From Tremella fuciformis (lineage: Eukaryota > Basidiomycota > Tremellomycetes > Tremellales > Tremellaceae), in assembly GCA_032768795.1 (NCBI GenBank), contig CP136490.1, positions 248,001 to 312,000 on the forward strand: a stretch of DNA of 64,000 nt, given 5' to 3'. Within the stretch, counting starts at the first letter, position 1; every line of letters begins with the position of its first letter. Shown here piece by piece: positions 42,771 to 54,805 of this stretch. The notes under the pieces were generated by a model. It did no database searches and was not told where the DNA came from. It saw nothing but the letters and a program-made list of their open reading frames with translations. The position numbers and the translations under genes were made by a program.

Positions 42771-43180
42771 ATGGCCAGCACCATCCTCCCTCTCGAGCTG
42801 GTCGACCGGTGCATCGGCTCGCCCATCCACGTCATCATGAAGAACGAGCGCGAGTTTACAGGGACCCTGATGGGCTTCGACGACTACGTCAGTGAGTACT
42901 CGCCGGTGGGCGATGCGGGCGAGACGAGCTGATGGGAGACATGGTGCTGCAGAATGTAAAGGAGTAGTGGGTCCCTTGGAATGCTAACTTGGGAGAGTCG
43001 CTGATGGACAGCGAGGTGACGGCAAAGGGGATCACAGAGACGGAGCTGGGGCAGACATTACTGAACGGCAACAACATTGCGATGGTGGGTCTCTCGTCGT
43101 TTCTTGCTCTGGACGCTGGACAGCCTTGGGTTGTTGCTGACTCCCAGTTGATACCCGGCGGCAAGGGCCCGAAAGCATGA
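42771..43180 (+). CDS. LSM5: U6 snRNA-associated Sm-like protein LSm5
   Basis: Subunit of the heptameric LSm2-8 ring that binds the U6 3' end, and of the LSm1-7 decay ring. Exons 42771-42891, 42939-42963, 43012-43084 and 43148-43180. Sm1: [34 protein letters not shown]. Sm2: [18 protein letters not shown]. These match LSm5 position by position (family: LPLELVDKCIGSRIHIVMKS...LLNGNNITMLVPGG). Four exons for about 83 residues, one of them only 25 nt. It was too fragmented to show up as one open frame. Confidence 0.93.
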
Positions 43181-43342
43181 CGAGCGACGTTGTAGCATAT
43201 GCACATGGGACATGGCCTCAAGCATGCGTCCACGTCGATAGATTGGCACAGAATGATGGGTTGCATGGAGCTGACCAGACTGACCCGGAATACCTCGACC
43301 TAGATTATACAACTAGTGGACCCAAACTACCAGACTATTAAG

Positions 43343-44888
43343 CTACATGACCAACTCCAGCCCCCCTCGCTCCAGAGCGGCCTCATCGAAATCCTCGCCA
43401 ATGACAACCAGACCCCTCCGCACCGCCTTTCTCGCTCTAATACTATCTCTCTCCCTCTGCGCATCCCCCATCCACCCTCCAGCCATATCATTCACATCTT
43501 CCAAACTCCTCGCGTGGACCGGGGGAGGCGGCGAGCCCGGCTCGTAGTGTATAAACTCGAGCTCGACCCCAGCCGCACGGCACACATCCGCTATAGGTGC
43601 ATGGTCCCTCGTCGTGGTCATGCGGTGGGTGAAAGACACCCGCAACGGCGAGTCAAAGACGAACTCGGCGCCAATCTGCAGAAAGTGCCCCGGGGAGTGC
43701 AGGAGGGGCATCTGCGTCGCCCGCTTGAGTGTCTGTCTGGTCGATTCCATAGCGGACTGGACGAGGTACGATCCCGCCTCGTCATCGGGCCCGCTGTTCC
43801 CCGTCTGCCGCGTCAGGCCGAGCGCGCGGTACAGCGCGAGCGACGGGTCGGTGTACATCCGATACGGCGAGCGAAAGTGTTTGTCTGGAGTCAGCCTCTG
43901 CGGCTCGTCTCACTGCGAGACTCACTCCTGTACCCGTTGAGCATCTTGTGTGACCCGTTGCCAATGATGATGAGGTCAACGTTGGCCTCTTCCAGCGCAG
44001 AGGGCGAGACCTCAGCCAGGATCGAGTTGATGTACTGCGCACACAACGGGCAAAACCCTCCCACATCAGCCCCGCCTCGCAAAGCCCGATGTACTCACAA
44101 TGCCGGATGAAGATGACAATGGTCCTTCTATCCCGCACCAAGTCGCCAAACCTCCACGACGCCCCCTGCTCATCCAACACCTCGAGCATGCTCGCCTCAA
44201 ACAACGCTTTGAGGCTCGGCGGCTCGTCCGGCGAAAACTCGTCCGCCTCCCTCCTCTTGCGCTCTTTCTTCTCCTTGCGCGTCTCTTTGGGCCGCGAGAG
44301 CCGGTCGAGGCGTTCGGCCGACTCGATCTCTTCCAATGTCGACCATGTCCCGCAGGTCGACGCCGAACCGGACGAGCACCCCAGCGAGCTGGACTCGGAT
44401 CCGGACACGGAGGCCGAGACGGAAGGGGAGGCACGGCGATACGACAGGATCTTGTATGGCATCTTATGCGCCTCGTTCCCGTTATTGACGTGGTAGATTG
44501 GGCCGAGGTCGAGTGGGGGTCCTACTTCCAGGTGATACGTGATGTGTCCTTCTGGGGATGAGGGCTCCAGAGGACAACAGTTGCTAGAGGTTGACGACGC
44601 GGAGAGGCTGCTTCGTGGTGTGGAGAGGGACAGCAGTTCGAGCGACTCGGTGAGTGCAGGGGGCAGCTTGCGGCCGAGCCTATGGGCAGGCGAGCGCTGT
44701 GGGGATGTCGAGGAGCGTCGTGCTGCCGGTGGCGTAGAGGGTGTTGTCGGGTTGAGAGGTGCAAGCGATTCGTCTGTCAAGTCGACAGTTGATGGCAGAG
44801 ATGATATCAAAGTCGAAGTGATCTTCTGCGTAGACACCTCCATCCCTTCAGAGCGCAGGCTCATAGGGAAGCTCGTCGCGCCGGGCAT
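43343..44888 (-). CDS. AhpC/TSA-type (PRXL2/AAED1-like) thioredoxin-fold protein
   Basis: Long disordered Ser/Pro-rich N-terminus (about 270 residues, including PLEPSSPEGHITYHLEVGPP) followed by a thioredoxin-fold domain of the AhpC/TSA antioxidant type (PF13911). Seen: WRFGDLVRDRRTIVIFIRH, then a C-P-L-C redox pair (CPLCAQYINSILAEVSPSAL), IIIGNGSHKMLNGYR, and SPYRMYTDPSLALYRALGLT, the family's cis-Pro/RALG region. The tail carries KRATQMPLLHSPGHFLQIGA and DFDEAALERGG, typical of this group in fungi. Introns lie near 44090 and 43880. A redox role is inferred from the fold; substrate unknown. Converges with LSM5. Confidence 0.8.
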
Positions 44889-45397
44889 GTCGGGCTCGAT
44901 GGGATTGAGGGGATCGGTACGGGTTCGCAGATGGACGACGTGGTGAACACGGCCGATGTTGCGATACCTCAGAGGCCCCTACGGGTAGCTACGCAGGGTC
45001 TGCCTTGCCTGGAGAGACGGGACAGCGCTACAGTGTGTTAGCGAAAGAAAAAGATGTTGTCTCTATGGAATAGGTGAGACAAGCGGGAAGTGCGGGAAGG
45101 TCGGTCGTCCCGTTATGAACAGTAGTACCAGTTGGCCACTTTCAACTATCAGTCAGACCTATAAGTATACATACCCCCGGTATCAGCGACGAGACACTCG
45201 CCACTACTTGCATGCATGACGTCGAGCATGGTGGATGGAAGCATGAGACGACAAATGTAGTGTCGTTCAAAGAGTCGTCCCACTTCATCTACTGTTCGAT
45301 CGAAAAGTGATCGACCGGGATGACGCTCCAATTACGTTCCCGCCGAACCAAATTCCCCTAATCCCCGACCCAGATCCATGCAAGGTATGCTACAGTC
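44889..45397. other. Intergenic, AhpC/TSA-like / STRIP
   Basis: About 500 bases between the start of one minus-strand gene and the end of the next. No gene or repeat recognised. Confidence 0.35.
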
Positions 45398-48300
45398 TCA
45401 CTCGCCATACGCGTACTCGACCTCGTCTACAGCGCCAAACTGTCTCTCACGCTCATCGGCAGTCTCCCTCTCAATAGGCATCGGGCCACGCAGGGGCTCA
45501 TCGTCTTCGTCGTCGAATGGATCTCCTTGTAAAGGTCCACCGACGAGAACAGCTCGGAGGGGCGAGTCCCTCCCGCCCGAAGCGCCGGAAGACGACGACC
45601 GCCGGCGCTCAAACATGGCTTGCGGCGAGCGAAGAACCGAGAGAGTGTCCGACGACATGTGCTGCGCGTCAGCTACAGCGTTACATCAACACAGACACTC
45701 ACCTCCCATGTATTCGCATTCTCCTCCTTCCGCGAGCCACCGTTCATACCGTCTTCGCCCAACCTCGCGTCGTCTCCGAGCTCGCCGATACTGACCACTG
45801 ACTCGCTCTCGCTGATCTCGTCCTCTTCCAAGCCCTTAGCCCTGAAGATCTCGTTGAGCCTCCTCGCTCCTTCCCCATTGTCATCCCTGATTTTGGCGAC
45901 ACCTGCGCCCCACTCATCATCCCATGTGTTGCCAGAGACATCGTCCCCAAACACCTCACCGAGGACATCCTCGTACTCGTGCAGCCAAAAGTCGATCGCG
46001 CTGTCGGGATTGTACGGCAGATGGCCACCATCCTGTACCGACTTGCGAGGTGGGAATACGTCCCCGTCAGAGCTGGAACCCGAGTATGTCCGGGATCGCG
46101 ATTGTTCGTGATCCATATGCAGAGCCGGGTCCTCGAGAATGACAGCAGAGGTCGAATCTGATCGATGATGCTTGTTGTCTTGCGAAGGGTTCGGCAGCGG
46201 CGGTGGAAGAGCCGCGATGCTTGCTGGGTATCGCGTCTTGTTGTAAAAGTGAATCAGCCATCGCAGACCATATTCTTGGGGCTGCCGGTCAGCTCCAACC
46301 AATCTCAAGAACTTACCAAAGCCCCCTCGAGCTCCGTCTCGTGGTCCTGACCAGCAAGCCACTCGTCTCGCAGATCGGGACGACAATTGAGATAAATGGC
46401 GGTGATGAGCTTCATATTATCTACCCAGTCAGTCACACTCCGGATCCGATGACAACCCACTCAATCGCCACTTTCTGCCACACCAGGGCATCTGGGTCTT
46501 GATGAGCTTCAGAGTCTGCAACTGCATCATGGGTTGCTGGATCTTTAAGATCCGCTTGAAGACTGCCGACGCCTTGTACTGGTTGAGCATAAAGGTTCGG
46601 TGACTCCGATGCTTGGTCATCTTCTGCAGCACCTTGAGAAAATTGATGGCGCTGAAAAAGTTTCTCCACGAGTACACGGTGATGATCTCGACATCACTCG
46701 GCTCGGTGGGCATCGGTGAGACGCTGGGCGTTATATGGGGTTCTTCTGCAGCCTTTCGGGCTTTCGAAAAGTTGAGCTGGCAGTATCGGAAAAAGCTACC
46801 ATTAGCCCACACTCCCTCATAGACTCGGCCCTACTTCTTTTCCTCAATCTCATGCCGGTACGCAACCTGTTGTGCCAGATCACCCATGCCAAACATCTTG
46901 AGCACAAGCAGCATGCAGTTGCTGTCGAAGAGGAGTTGCGCAAAGTAGTGAAACTTGAGCACGTGCGACGCTTTGAACCACTTGAGCAGTAGGATGAGGA
47001 TACCAGAGATCGCTTTCGAGACAATCTCCGAGGTACGGGCATCGTCGATCTCCTTTGGCGTAGGGTTGTAAGGGGGCAAGGGGGCTGAGCGTCAGCTGCT
47101 GTTCGACTCGGCGCTCTCACGAGGTTGCTCGGTCGTTGGTGATGTAGGAGGCGGCTGAGTTTTCTGATGCATTCCGGGACCCGTCACGTTCGCCAACAGA
47201 ATCTTCAATATGGCGATGGTGCAGGGTTGAAGCAGAGGGAGAACGCTTCTCTGAAGATGAGCACGGTCAGTCAACAGAATTCACCCACATAGAACACCTC
47301 TACCCGATGAAGTCTCCTCGAGGCCAGCTTCTTCTCCTGAGCCGCCTTTGCCCCCTCCCTGTCTCCCTTCTCTCTACATCGCATCTCCTCTTCTTCATAC
47401 CGCCACTCCCTCCGCATCGCCTCTTCTCCCTCCCTGTCCTCCTCGTCCTCCAGAGAGAGACTCGAAAACCCGATCAGGCCGCTTCGACCCAAGCCTCGTT
47501 CTTCCCGGATGCACTCCTCTCTGATCTCCCATAATTGGTACATGCTCAAGCTGACATATGCGTGTTTGTGGTAGAGTTTGTCCGCTTCGTCAATGGCAAA
47601 CGGTACCATACTAGCTGGCGTGGCAGATGAACGAGAGAACGGGAAGACAAAGGGTCGGTTGGGGTCCGTCTGAAACTGCTGTTTCTTCGGTCTCGGCGCA
47701 GGTGAGCCTGGTGGTGTCGGGGCTGGCGTGCCAGGAAGAGGTGCAGGAGGCGGAGGTGCAGGAGTGGGTATGGGAGGAGGTGGAGGTTCTTTTGGCGCAG
47801 GCTTTGGTATTTCGGTAGAGTGAAAGTTGGGTCGTGGAGGGATTGGCCGGATCGATTCGGCGAGCTTGTCGTTGGGGATGGTCGTGGTGAAGGACGGAGA
47901 GGGGGAAAAGGTAGGATATTTGACTGAGATGTCTCGACGAAAGGTAGCGATATCGACGGGTGTAGCTTTAGTGAAATCTGGGAGTGAGCGGGGCAGCTAG
48001 GGTCTGGACGTTCTCACTCTTCATCTCGGGACCGAGGCCGGCAAGTTCGCGACTCAGAGCATGGGCTTTGCCAACCTCATTCATACCGCCAAGACAGGCA
48101 AGGATGGTCTTCCACAAGAGAAGGAGCAACTGAGATAAGCCAGGTTCAAGAACGATGGACTAACCCTTTTGAACGGATAGCCATGTGGCGGGCGATCTTT
48201 GAGCCCGCCCAGCATCTGAAACAGCACAAGAGGCAGAGATGGGCTCATCAGCACTGCGACTTCAGCTTGTCACTCCAAGTGCATGAATGTACGCACTGAG

Positions 48301-49312
48301 CTCGTCTCCGAACGATTCGTCCGATCGAGACACCTCCACGATGAAATACAGCAGCCCAAGCGACTCCCGCAATTCCTCGGCCGCGTTCATCAATGCCGCT
48401 TGTGCAGACGAAGAGGAAAGCCCGTTACGGGTCACAGAGGCGGCCCTGCATGTCAGCTTGCTCACTCAGCACCCGTCGGCCTCACTGAGCAACATGATAC
48501 CTCTTCGAGGCATCACGAAGACACGAGACGAGGATGACTACTCCGTCCAGCTCCCGAATAAGGCGAGCGTTCTGCATGACCCAGTGTAGCTGCATTTCTG
48601 CGGACGTTGTCTCGGCAAAGACTCCTGAGCGTGAGCACAGATCTGATTCAAGCTAAAACGCACCTTGCAACAGATACATGAGCCGTAGTTGAGCTTCACT
48701 CCGCACGTCGAGTGACGGAGATTCGATGAGTTCGAGCTGCTTTTCCATAAACTCGCGTCGCTTGGCGCCGTTCTCAGGAGCCGTCCACGCTGCCAATCAG
48801 CTGAGGCTGAAGATGATGTCGAAGCGACTTGCTGAAGGTGCAGACCCGCTCAAAAGCTGCGGGATAAAAGTACACGAGGTCGCACTCGACGTATGTGTAG
48901 AACTCTTGTAGCTCGTTCATCATCGTATCAGAGTCGTCGTATCGGTAGTCGAAGAGTTGCGGCTAGCCCATCAGATCATACAGACTGGCCCGCTTCCAGT
49001 AGCGGAGAGCAATACTGCGCCATGACCCACCTTTGGTTTCGGCGCCATGGCGGCAGTATGAGCCTTCAGCTGGCCAAGGGTGATGCTGTCCGGGTTGCCC
49101 CACGACTCGTCTCCACCGCCCGCCGGGCCCGTTGGACTCATGGCAGACATCTCCGGTGCCGCCGCGCGTACGGCCAGCCCCGGCCTTGGTCGCGAATTCG
49201 GCAGCGGATTGCGCATACGGACGGTGAGGACGGGAGGAGCCGGTGCCGCCGGCCCGGGCGTGGACAGCGCCGGCCGATCATCCTCGTCGCGAGAAGGAAA
49301 GCGGCGGAACAT
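45398..49312 (-). CDS. STRIP/Far11-type subunit of the STRIPAK complex
   Basis: Scaffold subunit of the striatin-interacting phosphatase and kinase (STRIPAK) complex, with an N1221-like domain and a C-terminal DUF3402-type domain. In fungi it serves cell fusion, septation and pheromone arrest. Start MFRRFPSRDEDDRP at 49312; an open frame continues upstream (LLKTLANKLSG) so another 5' exon is possible. Seen: QLFDYRYDDSDTMMNELQEF, YTYVECDLV, RLMYLLQGVFAET, LLKWFKASHVLKFHYFAQLL with FDSNCMLLVLKMFGMGD, ITVYSWRNFFSAINFLKVLQ, HRSHRTFMLNQYKASAVFKR, QPMMQLQTLKLIKTQ, NMKIITAIYLNCRPDLRDEW. These are the hallmark helical repeats of STRIP1/2 and Far11. Acidic Ser-rich C-terminus. Many short introns; not all sites fixed. 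Confidence 0.88.
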
Positions 49313-49521
49313 CCCGTCCGGCGTGCCCTCTGCGTCCCTCCCGCTGAGCTTGTTGGCGAGTGTCTTGAGTAAGAAAGTCTAGATGCGAAGCAAGAGGTGG
49401 ACGTGAATGGAGGCGACGCTCGGGCCGGTTCCTTCCACGTGGTTTTGATTCCGCTCTCGATTGACGTTGCAAAAGTCGGCAGGACAGTGGTCCATCTCAA
49501 TCTTGGCTCAGTACAGACAAC

Positions 49522-50357
49522 ATGTGGCCATTCACCTCCTCGCCCGCGTCTCCGGCAGCTACTCAGGCTGCCCCGCACCCTTTACCCGCGGAGGGAGCTG
49601 CCGACAAGTGTCCAGTGGACCACACGACTCGCCAGGCATGGCTGCAATCCAACTCCTCGGCACCGCACCCATTCCATCCCGAGACTGCTGCACAATCATC
49701 TTCCAAAGGCTTATCTCACGACCGCGAAATCTCTTCGATACCCCGGTCTAGCAACTCGATCCCGAACATCGAGTCTCAGCCTGTGCCAGGCCCGTCGAAG
49801 CACACTCCGCCACCACCTGCCAGCCAAGGCGATCACGGCAGCGGGCGTACCGCTGAGAAGGACGCCGATGGGAACTGGGTGTACCCCTCGGAGCAGCAAT
49901 TCTTCAACGCCATGATGAGGAAGAACCATAATCCTCGCGCAGAAGACATGCGGACGATTGTGCCGATACATAACGCCGTGAACGAGAAGGCTTGGGAGCA
50001 GATCTTGTGGTGGGAAGCAGGCATGGGCAGCGAGCGGTGCGGTGGGCCAAGATTGAGTAGCTTCACGGGACGGCCGAGAGATCGGAGTCCAAAGGCGTAT
50101 GCTATGGGCTTGCTAGGGTGAGCGTCAATGCTGAAGTAAGTGTATTGGCAAATGCTGACTTTAGCTACGCCACCCCGTTCGACCGACACGACTGGATAGT
50201 CGACCGCTGTGGGACGCAAGTACGATACGTGATCGACTTTTACACTGGCAAGTCGGACCCAAATAACCCGAGGGCGATGGCTTTCCACCTTGATGCCCGA
50301 CCGGCGCTGGACAATTGGGACGGCGTCAAGACGAGGATAGCGGGCTGGTGGAGATGA
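49522..50357 (+). CDS. CYC3: Holocytochrome c synthase (cytochrome c heme lyase)
   Basis: Attaches heme to apocytochrome c in the mitochondrial intermembrane space. Exons 49522-50117 and 50165-50357. Seen: one N-terminal CPV heme-regulatory motif (KCPVDH), a Pro/Ser-rich linker, GNWVYPSEQQFFNAMMRKNH, MRTIVPIHNAVNEKAWEQIL with W.WE (LWWEAGMG), GGPRLSSFTGRPRDRSPKA, FDRHDWIVDRCGTQVRYVID, and the end FHLDARPALDNWDGVKTR. All are family signatures. About 260 residues, normal. Divergent to the STRIP gene, with only about 200 bases between starts. Confidence 0.95.
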
Positions 50358-50498
50358 CGATGATCACGCATGCACTGCTCATTGCCTGTCACCTGTCTTA
50401 GAGAGCGCCCTGGTTACCTTTCAGGCTACACTTGGACATCCCCAATCTGACCCTACAACAGTTCCACAGATAGACACCTACAACACCTTTGACACACG

Positions 50499-51392
50499 CT
50501 ACCCCAATCCCTCGATCCTCCAAGACCCATCCCGGGTCTTCTCCCAATCGGCCCTGCGCCATCCACTCGCAAACTCCACCTCTTCCACTTGAGCCTGGCC
50601 TTTCTTCCCGTGTTGGTCGATAGGAGACGGACTGAGCTGTCGTGTCACCTGAGAAGGCACCTGAACTATCGGTATGAGCGTGGTCGTCCCCACTACAAGA
50701 TCTGGAAGATCCTGCCAGTCCTCGTCCTCGATCGAGCGGCGAATCCGCTCTGGGTCCCCGCTACCCTGTGAGGGCATGAGTAGCAGCACTGAGAGGGTGA
50801 CATCCGGTTCGGGATGCGCCTCCGCCTTTTGTGCTGTATCCTTAGGCGGAACAGAAGTCGACATGCACATTGGCTGCTATCAGCTTTGCCTCGTTTCGCC
50901 ACCTATACTTACCATATACTCCTCTACGCTGTCCACTCCGTCCACCCCACGCATATCTGCTCCGGATGCAGGTAGCCATACCTCGTACATGTCCGGGGCC
51001 TTGACCTCCTTGGCATCGTCCTCCAGCATGGCCAGAATATCTCTAAGTCGCCTTAATCGAGTGACATCCTCGCCGAACATCCCGGCTCCGATACCGACGC
51101 GATCCTGTCCAGACCCGGGACCGGCATGTAAGAAACCCCACCAGCCTCCTTCTCGCTCCCACACATCGTGAAAGGTCGTGTTGTCACCTTGGCGCCGCTG
51201 GGTTCGAGCAGACCGCCTGATGCGGCGGACACGGAACAACAGCGAGGTCAGAAGTAGCAGGAGGGCCGAGCAGACGAAGGCGACGCCGATCGCGACGACG
51301 GTCGAAGTGGGCACATTGATCTGCCCGCTGGCGCTGTTGCTCCCGCCGGATGATGAAGCCGATGATGAACTGGCAGTGGCGGTGGCGGACAT
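50499..51392 (-). CDS. Uncharacterised single-pass membrane protein
   Basis: Starts MSATATASSSSASSSGGSNS, then one strong membrane helix (VVAIGVAFVCSALLLLLTSL) and a basic flank (FRVRRIRRSARTQRR), predicting Ser/Thr-rich N-terminus outside and the rest in the cytosol. The cytosolic part has a helix RLRRLRDILAMLEDD, KAPDMYEVWLP, a phase-0 intron around 50882-50916 (EEYM/QPMCMS), then PDVTLSVLLLMPSQG and a short tail. The order (Ser-rich, helix, basic) and MYEVWLP resemble a basidiomycete family of unknown role; I cannot name it. Converges with the heme lyase gene. Confidence 0.65.
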
Positions 51393-51718
51393 GATCGATT
51401 TGCGTGTCAGGGCAAGGCGAAGCTGTATCGGAACATGCTACGCAGGTGAATCCGTCTCTCGGTCTGATGCGATTCAGCGGCGAGAGGACACTATTGAAAC
51501 ATGTCAGAGCGAGATGACGACGGGTGATCGTCGGACCACTGTTAATCTGAATGTGGCACCGAGGAATGTGGCACTCGATACCTCGAGGCATGTAGAACAA
51601 AGAATGAATCGGAACAAACCACTGCATATCGATAGGCGAGTATACAGAAGGACTGCAGATTTCGATGAAGAGCGCGAATCATAAGTCGTCTTCCTCTCGA
51701 TCCTTGGCGCTTCCGTCC
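51393..51718. other. Intergenic, about 325 bases
   Basis: Upstream of the membrane-protein gene. No feature recognised. Confidence 0.3.
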
Positions 51719-52308
51719 TCATATCTGGGGTTCCGGTGTGGTCGGCAATGACCGAAATCCTGCAGACTCCGCAACCACCACGGGGACAGTCTCCCGTCTA
51801 CCCGAAGCGTACACTGTAAACTCTGGCCTTGAGCCCGTCTGAGACGCTGTAGCCCTCGACTCCAGCGTAAAGCTCGCCGGCGGGAAGTCCGGATGGGTCG
51901 CGACAGGATCATACAGTGTTGTGTATCGCGATTGCACCAGATCTGTCTCGGTACAGATCCCTTGTGCGACGAGGTCGCTGGCCGTTGCGTATATGACGAT
52001 GGTCTTCAACAGGTCCAGGATCCTCATCGGGACCTCCTCGCTCGATAGAGCTGACAGTGCCTCGTCCAAATGCTTGTTATACAAGTCGAGAGCGCTTTCG
52101 CCTGTTGTGCTAGGTTTGCGATCGAAAATACTCCCTGCACAATGTCAGCAGCCGCAGGGATCCGAGCATGGATCTGATGTGGTCTGGACAGGTCGAGTGT
52201 CAAGATCGATACGGTCTGAACGCAAGCCAGTTGAACTATGTACTCACGGTCGCAGCCATACGTACTGGTGATGGCATCAAAGACGTCTTGGTCACTCTTC
52301 ATTTTCAT
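51719..52308 (-). CDS. Hypothetical protein, at least two exons
   Basis: Exons 52248-52308 and 51719-52134, joined by a 113-nt intron with phase kept (C + GG gives Arg). Product starts MKMKSDQDVFDAITSTYGCD and continues SIFDRKPSTTGESALDLYNK, HLDEALSALSSEEVPMRILD and LLKTIVIYATASDLVAQGI, with a Ser/Thr/Pro-rich C-terminus ending PTTPEPQI. The frame is open further upstream (TTLYHSNA), so this may be the 3' end of a longer gene whose 5' part is lost or lies in 52400-52900. Not recognised. Confidence 0.4.
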
Positions 52309-52989
52309 TGCGTTGGAGTGATACAACGTAGTCAGATGATGTTCAGTGACGCTTCTGGGTAAGCAGAGACGAGAATCTGAAGCGCGGGTCATGGGTGGTC
52401 GACTTTCCCCCTCGATGTGTTACTCTTTCGGCAGCAGCAACGGTGCATGACTCACCTTTGAGCGGGGCTCTGGAGGATTTTCAAAAAAAAAGTCCCAAGT
52501 TATAAGGGAGAGTGGATGGTTACCACTCCGACGATGCGATACAGGAAGGCCGTGCAGTGGCTGCATCCATTGGGATATGGAGCCCCCATGTTGGTGGCTG
52601 CGCGACCGCCAGAGCAAGGGGCCGCGGCAGTCGGTGGACAAGTGGTTCTGCCACTGCTGGATGTCGCATTGACCCTTCGCAGCAGATCTTTCCAGGCATG
52701 GCCAGGGTATACCCAAGCAGTATACGCACATTATGAACTCCTGGTTCCCATCACTAGGACCGATATCAAATGCAACATCAAAGGTTGCAAGTAGAGGATG
52801 GGACAAGGCAAAGGAAAGATATGCATCTATATACAATTACAGATGAGAGAAGGTGAAACTACTGCACAAGAAGCCTGCCTATGTGACAGGAGTCGATATG
52901 AGTGTACGAATTGAACGATCCCGTCGCGTCTTCAAGTTAGAACGGCCTGGCAGACCGTTGATAGGTGACGGGAATGGAGTCTTCTCTGG
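52309..52989. other. Gene-free stretch left of the Ngaro insertion
   Basis: No convincing gene. It contains aaaagtcccaagt (about 52488), which matches the primer-site region of the 291-bp copia-type element, but LTRs are absent. Possibly a decayed element. Confidence 0.3.
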
Positions 52990-53240
52990 CTAGTTACGAT
53001 CATCCCGATCAGTGTCGGCACTCAGCTCGTACTCAACCGCCTCTGGGGACGATGAATCAGTTTGCTTCGCAAGCCCACTACCACGAGGATCAGCATCGAT
53101 ATCCTCCACGTGAGTCAATACGACTTCATCAGAGGGAAATGTCAAGTGCTGACCGGTTTGCGGCCCACTTCCAGCTGGCTCGGCTGCTTCGTCGCCTTCA
53201 CTTGTTCCAGAATCGGGACAGAGTATACTGAGGTCAAATT

Positions 53241-53310
53241 CAAGCACCTCTTCTCGTCTCCCGCCGTTGTGAGCCATGGGTTTGGGGCAAAGCTGCATTC
53301 CGGCCTGCCT
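53241..53310 (-). repeat. Ngaro repeat B2
   Basis: 70 bp, identical to 53590-53659. Marks the 3' end of the element; ends (minus strand) ...GGTGCTTG against host AATTTG. Confidence 0.92.
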
Positions 53311-53469
53311 GGGTGGGCAGGGCAGCTTATCTAGTGTCCTATCTGTTCTTCCCTACGTCCTCCTTCCTCTCATCTCTCTCTCCCCCTCTCGCTCCCATTC
53401 TCTCATTCATTGTCCTCCTCCGATGTCCGTTCTTTCCCTCTCCGTGGTCGATCGCGGGTGGGTGGGTGG

Positions 53470-53592
53470 TCGATCGACGATGGCGACAACGGCTGAAGAC
53501 GCTGGTGCGGGCGGTTGCGTGCAGAGACGGTTGAGACGGTCTCAACCTCGCTCGGTGCCCTCAAGTCACTCCTGCATCACGTGACCGCCCAA
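53470..53592 (-). repeat. Ngaro repeat A2
   Basis: 123 bp, identical to 58232-58354. Contains the palindrome TTGAGACGGTCTCAA (53531-53545), a possible recombinase-binding arm. Shares TTG with B1. Confidence 0.92.
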
Positions 53593-53659
53593 GCACCTCT
53601 TCTCGTCTCCCGCCGTTGTGAGCCATGGGTTTGGGGCAAAGCTGCATTCCGGCCTGCCT
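53590..53659 (-). repeat. Ngaro repeat B1
   Basis: 70 bp, starts 70 bases after the recombinase stop codon; the B1-A2 junction mimics the joined ends of a circle. Confidence 0.92.
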
Positions 53660-53729
53660 CCCAAGCGGAGTGCGCCGGTCAGGGACTCGGCGCGTAAACG
53701 AGGCCGCAGGAATGCGCCCCAAACGGAGC

Positions 53730-54776
53730 TTAGGCGATGGATGGCCGCCAAACGTCGCCGGGCAGTGGTATACCAGACACCGGTAGCGAAGACCGCGCAG
53801 GACCCGTCGTGAGCAGGCGACGGCCAATCTCAGCAGCGCGCGAGGGTCCGGCGTCGATGTACAGCTTATAGCAGTCGCTGTTCCATCGGCCCAGGGTCTT
53901 GATCTCGCTGGCTGGCATGCCGATGGACGCTGCCCAGGTGGCGGCCCCGCGTCTGAAGGAATGTCCAGAGAAAAGCGCGCTGGCGTGGCCGCTGTTTGAG
54001 AGCGCGCGGCTCAGCATCTTACAGACATAGGCGCGGCGGAAAGGCTGTCGGCTGACGTCGAAGAGAGGTGCATTGCCACCTTCTGGTCGGCATTCGAACC
54101 ACGCCAGGAGTGCCCGGCGGGGACAGACATCCGGCGGGCCCTCGGGGATGACAACGGTGACGCCTAGGCGGAACGGGTCCGTCTTGGATGCCGGGATAGT
54201 AAGCCTCCAGTCGGCATCGCGAGATGTCGCCACGCTATCCCGTCGGAGGTCAAAGCGGGGGTCGAAGGTGTCGTAGGCAAGTTCGCCCATCCTCATGAAG
54301 CAGGCGAAGGCAAGGCAGAAAGCCGCAACCAGGCAGGAGGCATTCGCAGGGCCGCCGTAGGAGGTCGGGTTTGCCCGGAGCTCTGCCACTACCCGTCGGA
54401 GTATTGGCAGGGTGATGGGCAGCGGCTGCGCCTTTGTTGTGAGGCCGTGGTAGCGGTTTGCTCCCGCAATGATGCGCTCGATCCGAGGCGAGGCAACAAC
54501 GGAGCCGTCGTAGCCCAGGTCGGTGTGCCACGAGACAAGGGCGTAGACTTTGCGCTTCAGCGTCTTCCTCGAGAGTCCGCGTGTGGCGGCGGTGTGAGCT
54601 GCTTCTGCTGCAATCCAGGCCTCCACCCGCGACGGTTGGGCGGGGCAATCTGGTCCCGGCCAGCCCCTCCCGCGGCAGAAGGTTCTGAACGCCAGGACGA
54701 CGCCGGCGTAGGCGTTGCGCGTCGCAGCCGAGACGCTGTGCCACAGATACATTGCCGCCAGCGCGTCCCCGCCCAC
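53730..54776 (-). CDS. Tyrosine recombinase of the Ngaro element
   Basis: 348 residues. The N-terminal half has a SAM-like core-binding domain (STRNAYAGVVLAFRTFC-type SAATRNAYAGVVLAFRTF, KTLKRKVYALVSWH). The catalytic domain shows Arg I in FMRMGELAYDTFD, HxxR in GHSFRRGAATWA and the nucleophile Tyr in LGRWNSDCYKLYID. It replaces a DDE integrase and inserts the circular DNA copy by site-specific-type recombination at a short core. All catalytic residues are present, so it may be active. It begins 29 bases after the RT stop, which suggests reinitiation or frameshift from one transcript. Confidence 0.93.
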   Translation of the reverse strand: MGGDALAAMYLWHSVSAATRNAYAGVVLAFRTFCRGRGWPGPDCPAQPSRVEAWIAAEAAHTAATRGLSRKTLKRKVYALVSWHTDLGYDGSVVASPRIERIIAGANRYHGLTTKAQPLPITLPILRRVVAELRANPTSYGGPANASCLVAAFCLAFACFMRMGELAYDTFDPRFDLRRDSVATSRDADWRLTIPASKTDPFRLGVTVVIPEGPPDVCPRRALLAWFECRPEGGNAPLFDVSRQPFRRAYVCKMLSRALSNSGHASALFSGHSFRRGAATWAASIGMPASEIKTLGRWNSDCYKLYIDAGPSRAAEIGRRLLTTGPARSSLPVSGIPLPGDVWRPSIA

Positions 54777-54805
54777 CTCCAGATGCCAGCCATGAGGAGG
54801 CGGCG

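Noticed and set aside
52480..52800. Possible second copia-type mini element (aaaagtcccaagt)
   Set aside because: Only 13 bases match the primer-binding region; no LTRs or polypurine tract were found on either side.
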